Below are positions 1 through 9,363 of a DNA stretch of 64,000 bases, piece by piece; positions within the stretch are counted from its first letter, which is position 1, and the number at the start of each line of letters is the position of its first letter. The position numbers were made by a program, and so were the translations under genes. Under the pieces are notes generated by a model. The model saw only the letters and a program-made list of their open reading frames with translations, had not been told where the DNA came from and did not search any database. The stretch spans positions 310,001 through 374,000 of the forward strand of contig JACKHO010000004.1 in the NCBI GenBank assembly GCA_020638955.1, read 5' to 3'. Source of the DNA: Planctomycetaceae bacterium. GTDB taxonomy: Bacteria; Planctomycetota; Planctomycetia; Planctomycetales; Planctomycetaceae.

Positions 1-4
1 AACT

Positions 5-553
5 CTATCGATGGAGTGAATTCAACTTGCTGGCTACCTTCCGCATATGTTGTGTCTTCTGACTCAGATGACCGTAGTGCTCACTGAGCATTTTTGTGTC
101 GGAGTGACCAAGGAGTTCGGCCATTTCGGCGATGGAAATACCACCGGTCAGGCCATTGGTTGCGTACGTGTGGCGGTAGGCATAGGCCACCGTTCCAGCG
201 GGTAGGCCGAGCTTTTTGCGGAGTCGTCGCATTCGGCAGCGAATGGCGTTTGTAGTCCAAGGCTCACCTTGGCTGTTGCGGAACAGCGGTCCGGTCGGAT
301 GTTGCTTGACGAGCGACTGAGTCGGTTTGACCATTGCCTCGGTCAAATAGATGATTCTTGGTTTCTCAGTCTTCTCGACGGTTTTGTGCTGGCGTAGCAA
401 CCAGACACCTTGCTCCAGCAGCACATCTTCAGCTGCAACTATTCGAATCTCACCAGGACGGGCTCCGGTTTCCCACAAAGCTTTCAGGAACAGTGCAAAT
501 TCAGGGTCGCTGGCCTTCACCATGCGTTTGTGGTCGGCTTCGCTGATCAGCGT
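5..553 (-). pseudogene. Tyrosine recombinase/integrase, N-terminally truncated
   Basis: The frame encodes the catalytic half of a phage-type integrase. An Arg lies in the TGARPGEIR motif, followed by the box-II motif YRHTYAT (HxxR-like), GHS, and a terminal nucleophile Tyr in SEHYGHLS. The first ATG (521-523) gives 172 residues, but the family resemblance (LISEADHKRM) continues upstream to a TAG at 554-556. No core-binding domain precedes it. It is therefore a remnant whose 5' half was lost at a junction near 554. The catalytic residues look intact, so the fragment is not degraded by frameshift. Integrases mark mobile islands, which agrees with the probable immunity gene beside it. Confidence 0.75.
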
Positions 554-1015
554 CTACAGCAGTGAGATCAAACAGGAATTCCAAACGTTGCGGTATGTGA
601 ATAACGTCTTGCGATTCTGTTGAACGTGGTCGTCCGAGTAGACCCGAAATCCATAAATATCGAAGGACTTGCACGTTGCAGATAATGTGTTCCCCAATCC
701 ATTTGCAGAAATGGCGATATTTCCGTTGTCGCTTTGGGATATTTCGACATCTAGCTTCCGATCAACAAGTACGCCGTCCTGCGAGAGGTCCACGACGCTC
801 CAAAAGATGAGGGTGAGAGAGGCGACGGCAGATTGATCGTCGATTGACGAGTCGGGTGGCCGCGACAATTCCCCAGTAAGCGTGAGTGTCGCATCGTGTC
901 CGTACAGGAAGATTTCCCGCAACAGAAACGGCGAAAGATCAGGGGGGTCTGAGTAACGATTCCGAATGGCGTCAGGGTTTCCGGAAAGCTCGAACCAACG
1001 CAACGCGGACGTCAT
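554..1015 (-). CDS. Probable Imm50-family immunity protein
   Basis: This 153-residue protein has no signal peptide or membrane segment. Its pattern is an alternating beta-rich fold: REIFLYGHDATLTLTGE, then SLTLIFWSVVDLS, then FDIYGFRVYSDD. This resembles the Imm50 immunity family of polymorphic toxin systems; the match is from memory of the fold pattern and not from a search. The last residues (NVWNSCLISLL) may be a rearranged tail, because its TAG stop is in frame with, and directly abuts, the truncated integrase. No toxin gene is visible in the window. The alternative is an unrelated DUF. A 44-base overlap with the short upstream frame leaves the start uncertain. Confidence 0.45.
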   Translation of the reverse strand: MTSALRWFELSGNPDAIRNRYSDPPDLSPFLLREIFLYGHDATLTLTGELSRPPDSSIDDQSAVASLTLIFWSVVDLSQDGVLVDRKLDVEISQSDNGNIAISANGLGNTLSATCKSFDIYGFRVYSDDHVQQNRKTLFTYRNVWNSCLISLL

Positions 1016-1160
1016 TTATACGAGCCCCCAACAGTTCTCTAGCTGCCATCATGTCGGAAAGTCCGGGTTCCTCACCGCAAGGAAACCAAGTGACGGCCAG
1101 TTTGTATCCGCTGAATTCTGCCTCAGTGGCTTGGCCCGAGCAAGGTTCATTAACCATCAC
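972..1160 (-). CDS. Short hypothetical protein upstream of the Imm50-like gene
   Basis: This 62-residue frame starts with GTG then ATG (MVNEPCSG...) and overlaps the start of the next minus-strand gene by 44 bases. The composition looks protein-like, with a beta strand (YKLAVTWFPC) followed by an amphipathic helix (DMMAARELLGARINDVRVAL). I do not recognise a family. It may be a second small immunity-type gene, or the N-terminal part of a longer gene that was rearranged. No clear ribosome binding site was seen. Confidence 0.25.
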   Translation of the reverse strand: MMVNEPCSGQATEAEFSGYKLAVTWFPCGEEPGLSDMMAARELLGARINDVRVALVRAFRKP

Positions 1161-1272
1161 CCACCCACTTCAAATCAAAACTCGCTGATTTCACATTCTT
1201 TCCGTGGTCGGTTACCATGCGGCGTTCGAAGAATTGTGTCTTTTGTCTCACAGCTCATCACGTAGAAGTACC

Positions 1273-2571
<1,299 letters not shown>

Positions 2572-2576
2572 CCACG

Positions 2577-2641
2577 GTAGGTCAGGCTGTGCCTGACTTC
2601 GACTGGTGTTCGACGTTTGCGTCAGGCTCAGCCTGACCTAC
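2577..2641. repeat. Nested palindromic intergenic element, possible terminator
   Basis: Two small hairpins, GTCAGGC-TGT-GCCTGAC (2581-2597) and GTCAGGC-TCA-GCCTGAC (2621-2637), also pair with each other. The outer arms GTAGGTCAGGC and GCCTGACCTAC form one larger inverted repeat. It follows the pfp stop closely, so it may end that transcript. Elements of this type are dispersed in planctomycete genomes; this is the only copy I saw here. A pyrimidine-rich CTCCTAACTCCTAGCTCCTG tract follows, just before ftsY. Confidence 0.6.
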
Positions 2642-2677
2642 GGCTTATTCCTGACTCCTAACTCCTAGCTCCTGCCC

Positions 2678-3622
2678 ATGGGTCTCTTCGACTCCCTTAA
2701 AGCTGCCCTGAAGAAAACAACAGATCTCCTGCGCACGGACGTGCGGGACCTGTTCAAATCGGGCGAGATTCTCGACGAAGAAAAGCTCGAAGAGTTTCAT
2801 CGTCGACTCATTACCAGCGACATGGGAGTTGCGGCAGCCGGGGAAATTGTCGACGAACTCCGCTCCAAGTTTGGTGGTCGGACCATTATCCCGCATGAAA
2901 TCTGGGCTTTGGTGAAAGAGAAACTTCGCGCCATTCTCAAGGGGGATGATGACGTCCGCTGGGACGCGAATGATCCTCTCTCGCCGCTGAAACTGAATCC
3001 CGATGGTCCCACCGTCATTCTGGTGTGTGGCGTGAACGGTGTCGGAAAGACGACAAGCATTGCCAAGTTGGCTAACTATTTCACGAAGGCCGGCAAGAAG
3101 GTCGTGCTGGCTGCCGGAGACACATTCCGTGCGGCTGCCGTGGAACAACTGACCACGTGGAGCCAACGGATTGGTTGCGACATTGTCACTAAAGCCCACG
3201 GGGCCGATCCTGCCAGCGTGGCCTACGAAGGCTGTGCCCGGGCACAGGAAATTGGTGCGGACATCGCCATCATCGACACTGCAGGTCGTTTGCAGACTCA
3301 GCAGAACCTCATGCAGGAACTGCAGAAGGTCCACCGCGTGATGGGGAAAGCGGTCCCCGGCGCCCCGCACGAAACCCTGCTCGTCCTCGACGCCACCACC
3401 GGCCAGAACGGCCTTTCGCAGGCCACGAAATTCTCAGACGTCGCCCACTGCACCGGCATTGTGCTCGCCAAACTCGACGGCACCGCGAAGGGTGGCGTGG
3501 TCGTCGCCATTCGCCGCCAAATGGGCATCCCGGTCAAATACGTCGGCGTCGGCGAACAAATGACTGACCTCCAACTCTTCTCCCCCGATGACTTCGTGGA
3601 AGCACTGGTCGCTGAGGTTTAG
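2678..3622 (+). CDS. ftsY: Signal recognition particle receptor FtsY
   Basis: This GTPase is the membrane-docking receptor for SRP-ribosome complexes in co-translational export. The 314-residue protein has a short helical N domain (1-95) and an NG GTPase domain. Its motifs are G1 GVNGVGKT (118-125), GDTFRAAA, DTAGRLQT and AKLDGTAKGG, ending in the usual GVGEQMTDLQLF region. It lacks a long acidic A domain, as in many non-enterobacterial FtsY proteins. A hydrophobic MGLFDSLKAAL start probably serves as the membrane-targeting helix. It lies downstream of pfp, separated by a palindromic element. There is no obvious Shine-Dalgarno; the leader is pyrimidine-rich. Confidence 0.96.
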   Translation: MGLFDSLKAALKKTTDLLRTDVRDLFKSGEILDEEKLEEFHRRLITSDMGVAAAGEIVDELRSKFGGRTIIPHEIWALVKEKLRAILKGDDDVRWDANDPLSPLKLNPDGPTVILVCGVNGVGKTTSIAKLANYFTKAGKKVVLAAGDTFRAAAVEQLTTWSQRIGCDIVTKAHGADPASVAYEGCARAQEIGADIAIIDTAGRLQTQQNLMQELQKVHRVMGKAVPGAPHETLLVLDATTGQNGLSQATKFSDVAHCTGIVLAKLDGTAKGGVVVAIRRQMGIPVKYVGVGEQMTDLQLFSPDDFVEALVAEV

Positions 3623-3632
3623 GGGAGGCTCC

Positions 3633-4010
3633 ATGAAGTTGCTTCGAGCCTGGCTGCCATTCTTTCTGGGCACTGCATTGGGACTGCTCATATTCGTATT
3701 GGCGGTTATGGCTTTGTTTCTTGCAATGCGACTTGCTTATCCACCGATCACTGCAAGTGAAGGAGTAAGCCCGGATGGTGCTTGGGGATTCGAAGTCGAG
3801 AACTACAACAGCAGCTTTACGCTGCGAATAAGAGACGGCAACGGACGAGTGGTCAACTCAAGATCACTCGAATCGTATGACGACCCGAGTGACGTGCGGT
3901 ACGACTACTGCGATGTCCAGATTTCCAACGATGAAGTCTATTATTTGAGTGAGAGAAAGTGGGTACTCGCCAAGCGAATTGATTACGAAGGTCAATTATC
4001 CCCTGAGTAA
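3633..4010 (+). CDS. Small single-pass membrane protein, unknown function
   Basis: This 125-residue protein starts at ATG 3633, behind a strong GGGGAGG (3622-3628) that overlaps the ftsY stop. The longer reading from 3588 is therefore unlikely. One hydrophobic segment spans about residues 8-32, followed by an extracytoplasmic domain of about 90 residues with many Asp, Ser and Tyr. There are no Cys pairs or catalytic motifs that I recognise. The tight junction with ftsY suggests co-transcription, but a functional link is not implied by its sequence. Confidence 0.65.
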   Translation: MKLLRAWLPFFLGTALGLLIFVLAVMALFLAMRLAYPPITASEGVSPDGAWGFEVENYNSSFTLRIRDGNGRVVNSRSLESYDDPSDVRYDYCDVQISNDEVYYLSERKWVLAKRIDYEGQLSPE

Positions 4011-4019
4011 GACGGCACA

Positions 4020-4171
4020 GTGGCCCATCCGCTCGTTTAGAGCGGTTGGGTGCCGCAGGCACAAGATGCTTCACCATTCACCCCCATTCTCTCGTGGGCG
4101 GTGAACTTGTCTTGGGTGCTCAAGAGAAAGCATCTTGTCTCGCCGCGCCCTAACCGAGTCGTTTGGGCCAC
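4020..4171. repeat. 152-bp imperfect palindrome, MITE-like
   Basis: The outer arms are GTGGCCCA (4020-4027) and TGGGCCAC (4164-4171). The inner perfect arms are CAAGATGCTT (4062-4071) and AAGCATCTTG (4128-4137). Between the two sets, CGGTTGGGTGC pairs with GCGCCCTAACCG with mismatches. It fills nearly all of the space between two convergent genes and carries no open frame. It could be a non-autonomous mobile element or a long bidirectional terminator hairpin. Confidence 0.6.
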
Positions 4172-4208
4172 CGGCGCCTTACTGCCCAGAATGCCGTTCC
4201 ACATTCAA

Positions 4209-6416
4209 TCAGCGATAGAGCAAAAACTCGTTGGAGTTGAGAACAGCCCAGGCGACGTTTTCGAAGGCTGTGCGGCGGTTGGGGCTGGATTCGATGTGCT
4301 GGGTGAGGATGCTGAGTTCTGCAGGTGAAGGGGCTCGCGTGAGTGCGGACCAGTAGAGGGTTGTAATGAAATCTGTGGGACTCATGTTTTGCTGCAATGC
4401 TTGGGCTACGAGGCCTTTATCACTGCTGAGCGACTTCGAAATGATTTCGCCGCTCACCAGTTCAAACGTCTGGGCCAGGGTCGTCTCGTTGGTACGTTCG
4501 CATTCACAGCTTTGCAGTCGATTCGGTTTGCCAAACAACCGCAGGAATTCATCACCGGCTTCTGGTTTGGCATAACGGAATTCGCCGTTGCGGACGCCAA
4601 CGAGTTGTACCGCACGTGTTCCGGCATCATGTCCGCCGAACGGGACGCGGGCGTCGAGCACCTGGGCAATGGCGTCGAGCGTTTGTTCTGCAGTAAGTCG
4701 TCTCGGGGCAGGATGCGAGAAGCAGAGGTCATCATGCAGATTGGTGTCATTCGGCAACGAGTCCAACTGGTATGTGCTCGAATTCATAATCATCCGGATG
4801 AGATGCCGTGCGTCGAAACCACTTCTGACGAATTCGTCGGTCAGCATGTCGAACAGTTCGGGATTCACCGGGGGATTGGTGGCCCGGAAGTCGTCAATGG
4901 GGTCCACAATCCCACGCCCCATGACCTGGAACCAAACGCGGTTGGCCTGGGCAGCAGCAAACCGACGGTTGTCTGGCGTTCGCAACCACGCGGCGAGTTG
5001 TTGCAGTCGATCTGACTCGGGTGAGTCGGTCACGGCAGCGGCCTGTTCTCCGAGGAAACGGATTTCCGCTGGTTGACCGGTGCGGACGTTTTTGACTTCC
5101 CCCTCGTCTTTGATTTTTACAATTTGCTCGCCGACAAATTCATGCTTGTCGTTCGCGTCGCGGCGTTTGTTTTCGATGATTTCATAATCAACACGGGCAA
5201 AGAAATTCGCCCAGTTGTAGTAGTCGTCCTGCGTCCAGCGGTCAAAAGGATGGTTGTGGCACTTGGCACAGGTCAGCCGCACGCCGAGAAAGAGTTGAGC
5301 CGTTGTCTCCGCCCGTTCCTCGTAGGTCCGCAAGGCTCGATAGAAGTTCGTCTGCGGCACGGTGTAGGTGCTGCCGCGGGCTTCGATGAGACGGGCGGCC
5401 AGCTCATTGATGGGAGTATTGGCCGTGATTTGTTCCCTGATCCAGTTGTGATACGCCGGAAGCCCTTTGGCATCGAGCGTTTTTTCCTCGGCCCGCAGCA
5501 AGTCAGCCCAACGCTGTGTTTGCTGGTCGACAAACTCGGGTGACTCCAGCAACCGGTTGATGAGTTTGTTGCGTTTGTCCGGTTCACTTGAGCTGACGAA
5601 TTCACGAGCAACCTCTGCGGACGGCAGCAGGCCCGTCAGGTCGAGATAGGCACGCCGAATGAACGTGGCGTCATTACACAGTGGCGAAGGATTCATGTTC
5701 AGCCGCTTGAGTTGCTGAAACACCAATTCATCAACCCGGTTTTGTACCGGTGGTGCAGCAAACTCGAAATTGGGTCGCGGCTCGACGAACTCCAGTCGCA
5801 CCGCCGCCTGCTTGTCGAGATAGCGGACCGAGACGGTCGTCAGACCCGCAGATTCACTCGTGGCGACACCATTCGGTGAAACGACGACGGAGAGGGCTGA
5901 GGAGTCGTACACGCACAACGAGGTGACGTCCCGTTGGGTGCCATCACTAAATTGGGCAATCGCCTTGATTTCCACTGGTGCCGCGTTCGCCGGCACGTTG
6001 GCGAACGCCGGGGTCACCTGCAGTTCCTGAATACGTGGTGCCGTGGTAACGTCGTTGGGCAGTCCGGCGGATATCCAGTCTCGCAGGATTTGGTATTCGG
6101 GAGAATCAGCCATCAGGCGGCGGCCACCTTCGTGTGGCACCTGCATAACGGGCTTAAGCAGCAGCAGGCTCTGATCGGGGTTCACCAAATCGACGCGCCG
6201 TCCCTCGAGGCTGCGCGTGAGTTCGCGGTAGTCAGCAGCGGGGCTTTGTCCTCGGAGCGAGAGTTTGAATCCCCCTTTGCCATGCTGGTTACCGTGACAC
6301 GTCCCCTGATTGCATCCCGCACGCGAGAGGACTGCCATGACGTCGTTGCGAAACGAGACGGGTTCCGCGTTGGCCGTTCCGCACATCACGAGAGTCAAAA
6401 CAATACAGAGGCGCAT
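4209..6416 (-). CDS. DUF1549/DUF1553 protein with cytochrome-like N terminus
   Basis: This 735-residue exported protein has a signal peptide (about 1-17, ending GTANA). A cytochrome-c-like segment follows with CNQGTCHGNQHGKGG; the spacing is CX4CH, not CXXCH. Next comes a Big-2-like Ig domain (about 130-215, FSDGTQRDVTS... VSPNGVAT), then DUF1549 (PSCyt2, about 235-440, with RRAYLDLTGLLPS and CAKCHNHPFDRW) and DUF1553 (PSD1, about 480-720, with ANRVWFQVMGRGIVDP). This architecture is characteristic of planctomycetes and is often linked to sulfatases or polysaccharide use. Its biochemical role is not established. No DUF1501 partner lies beside it, which is unusual because such genes often come paired. 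Confidence 0.9.
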   Translation of the reverse strand: MRLCIVLTLVMCGTANAEPVSFRNDVMAVLSRAGCNQGTCHGNQHGKGGFKLSLRGQSPAADYRELTRSLEGRRVDLVNPDQSLLLLKPVMQVPHEGGRRLMADSPEYQILRDWISAGLPNDVTTAPRIQELQVTPAFANVPANAAPVEIKAIAQFSDGTQRDVTSLCVYDSSALSVVVSPNGVATSESAGLTTVSVRYLDKQAAVRLEFVEPRPNFEFAAPPVQNRVDELVFQQLKRLNMNPSPLCNDATFIRRAYLDLTGLLPSAEVAREFVSSSEPDKRNKLINRLLESPEFVDQQTQRWADLLRAEEKTLDAKGLPAYHNWIREQITANTPINELAARLIEARGSTYTVPQTNFYRALRTYEERAETTAQLFLGVRLTCAKCHNHPFDRWTQDDYYNWANFFARVDYEIIENKRRDANDKHEFVGEQIVKIKDEGEVKNVRTGQPAEIRFLGEQAAAVTDSPESDRLQQLAAWLRTPDNRRFAAAQANRVWFQVMGRGIVDPIDDFRATNPPVNPELFDMLTDEFVRSGFDARHLIRMIMNSSTYQLDSLPNDTNLHDDLCFSHPAPRRLTAEQTLDAIAQVLDARVPFGGHDAGTRAVQLVGVRNGEFRYAKPEAGDEFLRLFGKPNRLQSCECERTNETTLAQTFELVSGEIISKSLSSDKGLVAQALQQNMSPTDFITTLYWSALTRAPSPAELSILTQHIESSPNRRTAFENVAWAVLNSNEFLLYR

Positions 6417-6568
6417 GGCGGGATGTTGTGGCAGGAGTAACTTACGAGGGAGGAATGATCACCCCATCGTAGCTGGATCAACAAACCAAGACCACGCTGC
6501 TCACTGTTGCCAATTGAAAGCCTCCGCCATCCCTCGTCCCCGAGGACGCAATCCTGGCAAGGATGGCC

Positions 6569-7996
6569 TTAAACCGCAGCGTCGGACGGTGTGAGGTGCT
6601 TGTCGATTTCGTTGGAAATGATCACACCGTAGTTCACGGCGCCGAGCCATCCGGACATGATGATGCCCACACTTCCAGCGTGGTACAGGCCGCCAATTTG
6701 CTCGGGGAGTGTTTGCGAGACTTTCAGACCTTCGAATTTTGTTCCGAAGCTCGCGCCTTCCATGTGCCTTGTGTAGTGCTGGAACGTGCGAGGCGTTGAC
6801 GCCTCGATCCAGTCCATTTTCTCACGGATTCCCGGCACGTACTGGTCCAGACAATCGAGCGTTGTTTCGCACAGGTCTTTCTTGTCGGCCTGATACTGTT
6901 CCTCTGGCAGGTCGGCCCAGTCGCTGTAGTTGGCGTTGGTCGAGGAAACAATCAGCCAGCGGTCTGATCCGGGCCGGGTCTCTGGATAGTAGAACGAGAA
7001 GGTGCGGCTGCTGACGTTCTTCGAGAGCATGGCCTCGACGTCGAATCCGGAGTGCTCTGAGTGGAACAGCAAATCACCACAGTTTTCGAAGCCAACGCCG
7101 GGTTTCAAGCCAATATAAACCTGACAACTCGAGTTGTTCAGCCGCACGGCCTTCGCTTCTTCGACATAGGACTCGTCGAAGTTTTCCTCGCCAACCAGCT
7201 TGAAAATGGTGCTCTTCAAATTGGCGTTCGACAACACGGCCCCACAGGTAATGCGGCGTCCGTTCACATGCACGGCCTGCACGTGGCGGTCGGCATCGAG
7301 TTCAATTTTCTCGACGAGGCAACGAATCCGAATGTCGACACCGTTTCGCTGAAGTTCCTCTTTCATTTTGTTGACGAGAGCGTCGGTGCCGCCACGGAAC
7401 GTGTAGACCCCTTTGCTCATGAAGTTGCTGAACACAATGCCGTACGTGATGGCAGGATCATCCAACGTCGACCCGTTAGCGTACGCAATGGGTTCCATCA
7501 GCAAACGCTGGACGTCTGTGCGTCCGGGGAAGAATTCCTCGAACAGTTCCCGGGTCGTTTTCGACTGGTCATCGTAAAAGTTCATCGACCGGGCGGTGGC
7601 GAAGAACTTATCAACCGTTTCGAACGGAATGCCGAATTCCTCCGTGATGATTTTCGTGAAATCCTCGCGAGTGAACGAGGTTTTCAGAGAGAACTGAGGA
7701 TTCTCGAACCGCACGCCTTTCAACTGGACAATGCTGTCGGCAATTTCTTTTGTCCAGTACTTGCGGCACGACTTAATCATGCCGACGGGGAACCCGTGCA
7801 GCGAAATGTCAAAAATGTGGCCCCCACGACGCTTGAACCAGGTGGCCATTCCGCCCAACTGGTAGTGGTGCTCCAACAGCAAGACGGAGTATCCCTGTTT
7901 GGCCAGCACGTTGGCACCGGTGAGGCCAGCGAGGCCGGAACCAATGACAATGACATCGTAGTGCGACTTTGCACCTTTGAGAAAATCTTTAGACAT
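6569..7996 (-). CDS. CrtI/phytoene desaturase-type FAD oxidoreductase
   Basis: This 475-residue flavoprotein has an N-terminal dinucleotide-binding fold (VIVIGSGLAGLTGANVLAKQ, about 15-34) followed by LLLEHHYQLGGMA. Near the C terminus is the second FAD motif (GLYHAGSVGIIMSGWLG). It belongs to the carotenoid desaturase/isomerase and retinol saturase group of NAD(P)/FAD oxidoreductases. It could act on a carotenoid or another polyprenoid, but no other carotenoid genes lie nearby and the substrate cannot be read from the sequence. It is followed, downstream on the same strand, by the DUF1549 gene. No signal peptide. Confidence 0.85.
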   Translation of the reverse strand: MSKDFLKGAKSHYDVIVIGSGLAGLTGANVLAKQGYSVLLLEHHYQLGGMATWFKRRGGHIFDISLHGFPVGMIKSCRKYWTKEIADSIVQLKGVRFENPQFSLKTSFTREDFTKIITEEFGIPFETVDKFFATARSMNFYDDQSKTTRELFEEFFPGRTDVQRLLMEPIAYANGSTLDDPAITYGIVFSNFMSKGVYTFRGGTDALVNKMKEELQRNGVDIRIRCLVEKIELDADRHVQAVHVNGRRITCGAVLSNANLKSTIFKLVGEENFDESYVEEAKAVRLNNSSCQVYIGLKPGVGFENCGDLLFHSEHSGFDVEAMLSKNVSSRTFSFYYPETRPGSDRWLIVSSTNANYSDWADLPEEQYQADKKDLCETTLDCLDQYVPGIREKMDWIEASTPRTFQHYTRHMEGASFGTKFEGLKVSQTLPEQIGGLYHAGSVGIIMSGWLGAVNYGVIISNEIDKHLTPSDAAV

Positions 7997-8124
7997 GAAC
8001 TTAACGTCGCGAAGGGGCGTGAAAAATCAGTAGCAATGCACCGCCTCAATGCGGAGCATCTCCAGAAAATGCCGGAGAACGGCATGCAGTGCGAATGCTA
8101 CGAGTTCAGCGGGTTTCTGACCAG

Positions 8125-9309
8125 TTACTCCACAAACATCCGAATGCAAACGGGGTTAGGAACATTGATCCGATGCCCCGTTTCCTTCAGCACGCCGGTT
8201 TCCTGGTCAATTCGCAGCACCTCGATGACTCCATTGTCCTGGTTGGCGGCAACGAGAAACTTGCCGGTGGGGTCGATACCGAAATTCCGTGGCACTTTTC
8301 CGCCGGAAGAGTAATTTCCAATTCGGGTGAGTGATCCATCGTCTGCAATTGCGAAGGCGGCAATCGATCCATGCCCCCGGTTGGAGACGTACAGGAACTT
8401 GCCCGAGGGGTGCACCAGCGTTTCCGCGGTTGAGGCTCCCTTGCGATCGGCGTCGTCCGGGATGGTGGAAATGTACTGGAACGGGGTCAGCGTGCCGGCT
8501 GCGGCGTCGTACTTGAAGGCGGTTTCCACCAGCGTCATTTCGTTGTTCGTGTACGCAAACTTGCCGCTGGGATGAAATGCAAAGTGACGAGGTCCGCCAC
8601 CGGGTTTCACCGAGGCATGAGGAGGATCATTTGGTGCTATAGTGCCGTTCTTCGCATCAAACCGGTAAACCAGAACTTGATCCAGCCCCAAGTCGGCGAC
8701 GAAGGCAAACTTGTTGTCTAGTGAGAGGTTCACGGAGTGTGCGTGCGGTCCTTCCTGGCGACCAGGATCAACGCTGCTTCCTTCATGTTGAACGAAGGAC
8801 GACGTTTCCTTCAGTGAGCCGTCCTCATTCACGGGCAACACCGAAACGCTTCCGCCGCCGTAGTTGGCGACCAGCACGTTACGGCCAGTAGCGTCTACCG
8901 AAACATGGCAGGGTGCTCCGCCTCGCGTTAACTGCGAATTTAGCGGCGTGAGCTTCCCTGTTGAGGAATCGATGCGAAACGCCGAGACACCACCATCACC
9001 ACGTTTGGTTGACTTCGCGCCGGGAAAGTCGTTGACTTCGTTGACCGCGTAGAGGAAGTGATGCTGAGGATCAAACGCGACGAACGAGGGGTTTGTCAGC
9101 TTCGCAGCCAGAACTGGCTCAGTCGGCTTACCACTCTCCAGCGAGAGTTCGAAAGAGTAAACCCCTTCGCTGTCGCCCGTCGTATACGTCCCCACGTAAA
9201 CACGTGCCGTTTCTTCGGCCTGCATAGGCGATCCTCCCAAACTGAGCGCACTCAGCACAGACAACAAACCAATCCACCGACGGCATTCGAGCGCACGTGA
9301 CCAGAGCAT
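8125..9309 (-). CDS. Exported lactonase, 7-bladed beta-propeller (6-phosphogluconolactonase type)
   Basis: This 394-residue protein has a signal peptide (hydrophobic stretch about 14-28, MQAEE after it). The lactonase family pattern follows: VYVGTYTTGDSEGVYSFEL, GGAPCHVSVDATGRNVLVANY, GPHAHSVNLS, GGGPRHFAFHPSGKFAYTNNE, TAETLVHPSGKFLYVSNRG and PRNFGIDPTGKFLVAANQ. These repeats form a YbhE/Pgl-type propeller. The cytoplasmic member hydrolyses 6-phosphogluconolactone. Exported planctomycete versions probably act on other lactones or on oxidised sugars, so the product name is a family label only. It lies 54 bases downstream of dapL on the same strand. Confidence 0.88.
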   Translation of the reverse strand: MLWSRALECRRWIGLLSVLSALSLGGSPMQAEETARVYVGTYTTGDSEGVYSFELSLESGKPTEPVLAAKLTNPSFVAFDPQHHFLYAVNEVNDFPGAKSTKRGDGGVSAFRIDSSTGKLTPLNSQLTRGGAPCHVSVDATGRNVLVANYGGGSVSVLPVNEDGSLKETSSFVQHEGSSVDPGRQEGPHAHSVNLSLDNKFAFVADLGLDQVLVYRFDAKNGTIAPNDPPHASVKPGGGPRHFAFHPSGKFAYTNNEMTLVETAFKYDAAAGTLTPFQYISTIPDDADRKGASTAETLVHPSGKFLYVSNRGHGSIAAFAIADDGSLTRIGNYSSGGKVPRNFGIDPTGKFLVAANQDNGVIEVLRIDQETGVLKETGHRINVPNPVCIRMFVE

Positions 9310-9363
9310 ACTTGGTTCCTTTGAACGAACTTCTGTAGATGACGGAACGACAGTGAACAGGAG

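Noticed and set aside
7061..8314. A 417-codon open frame on the plus strand
   Set aside because: It is antisense to the CrtI-like gene. Translation is low in structure and no motif is seen; GC-rich codons leave the opposite strand open.
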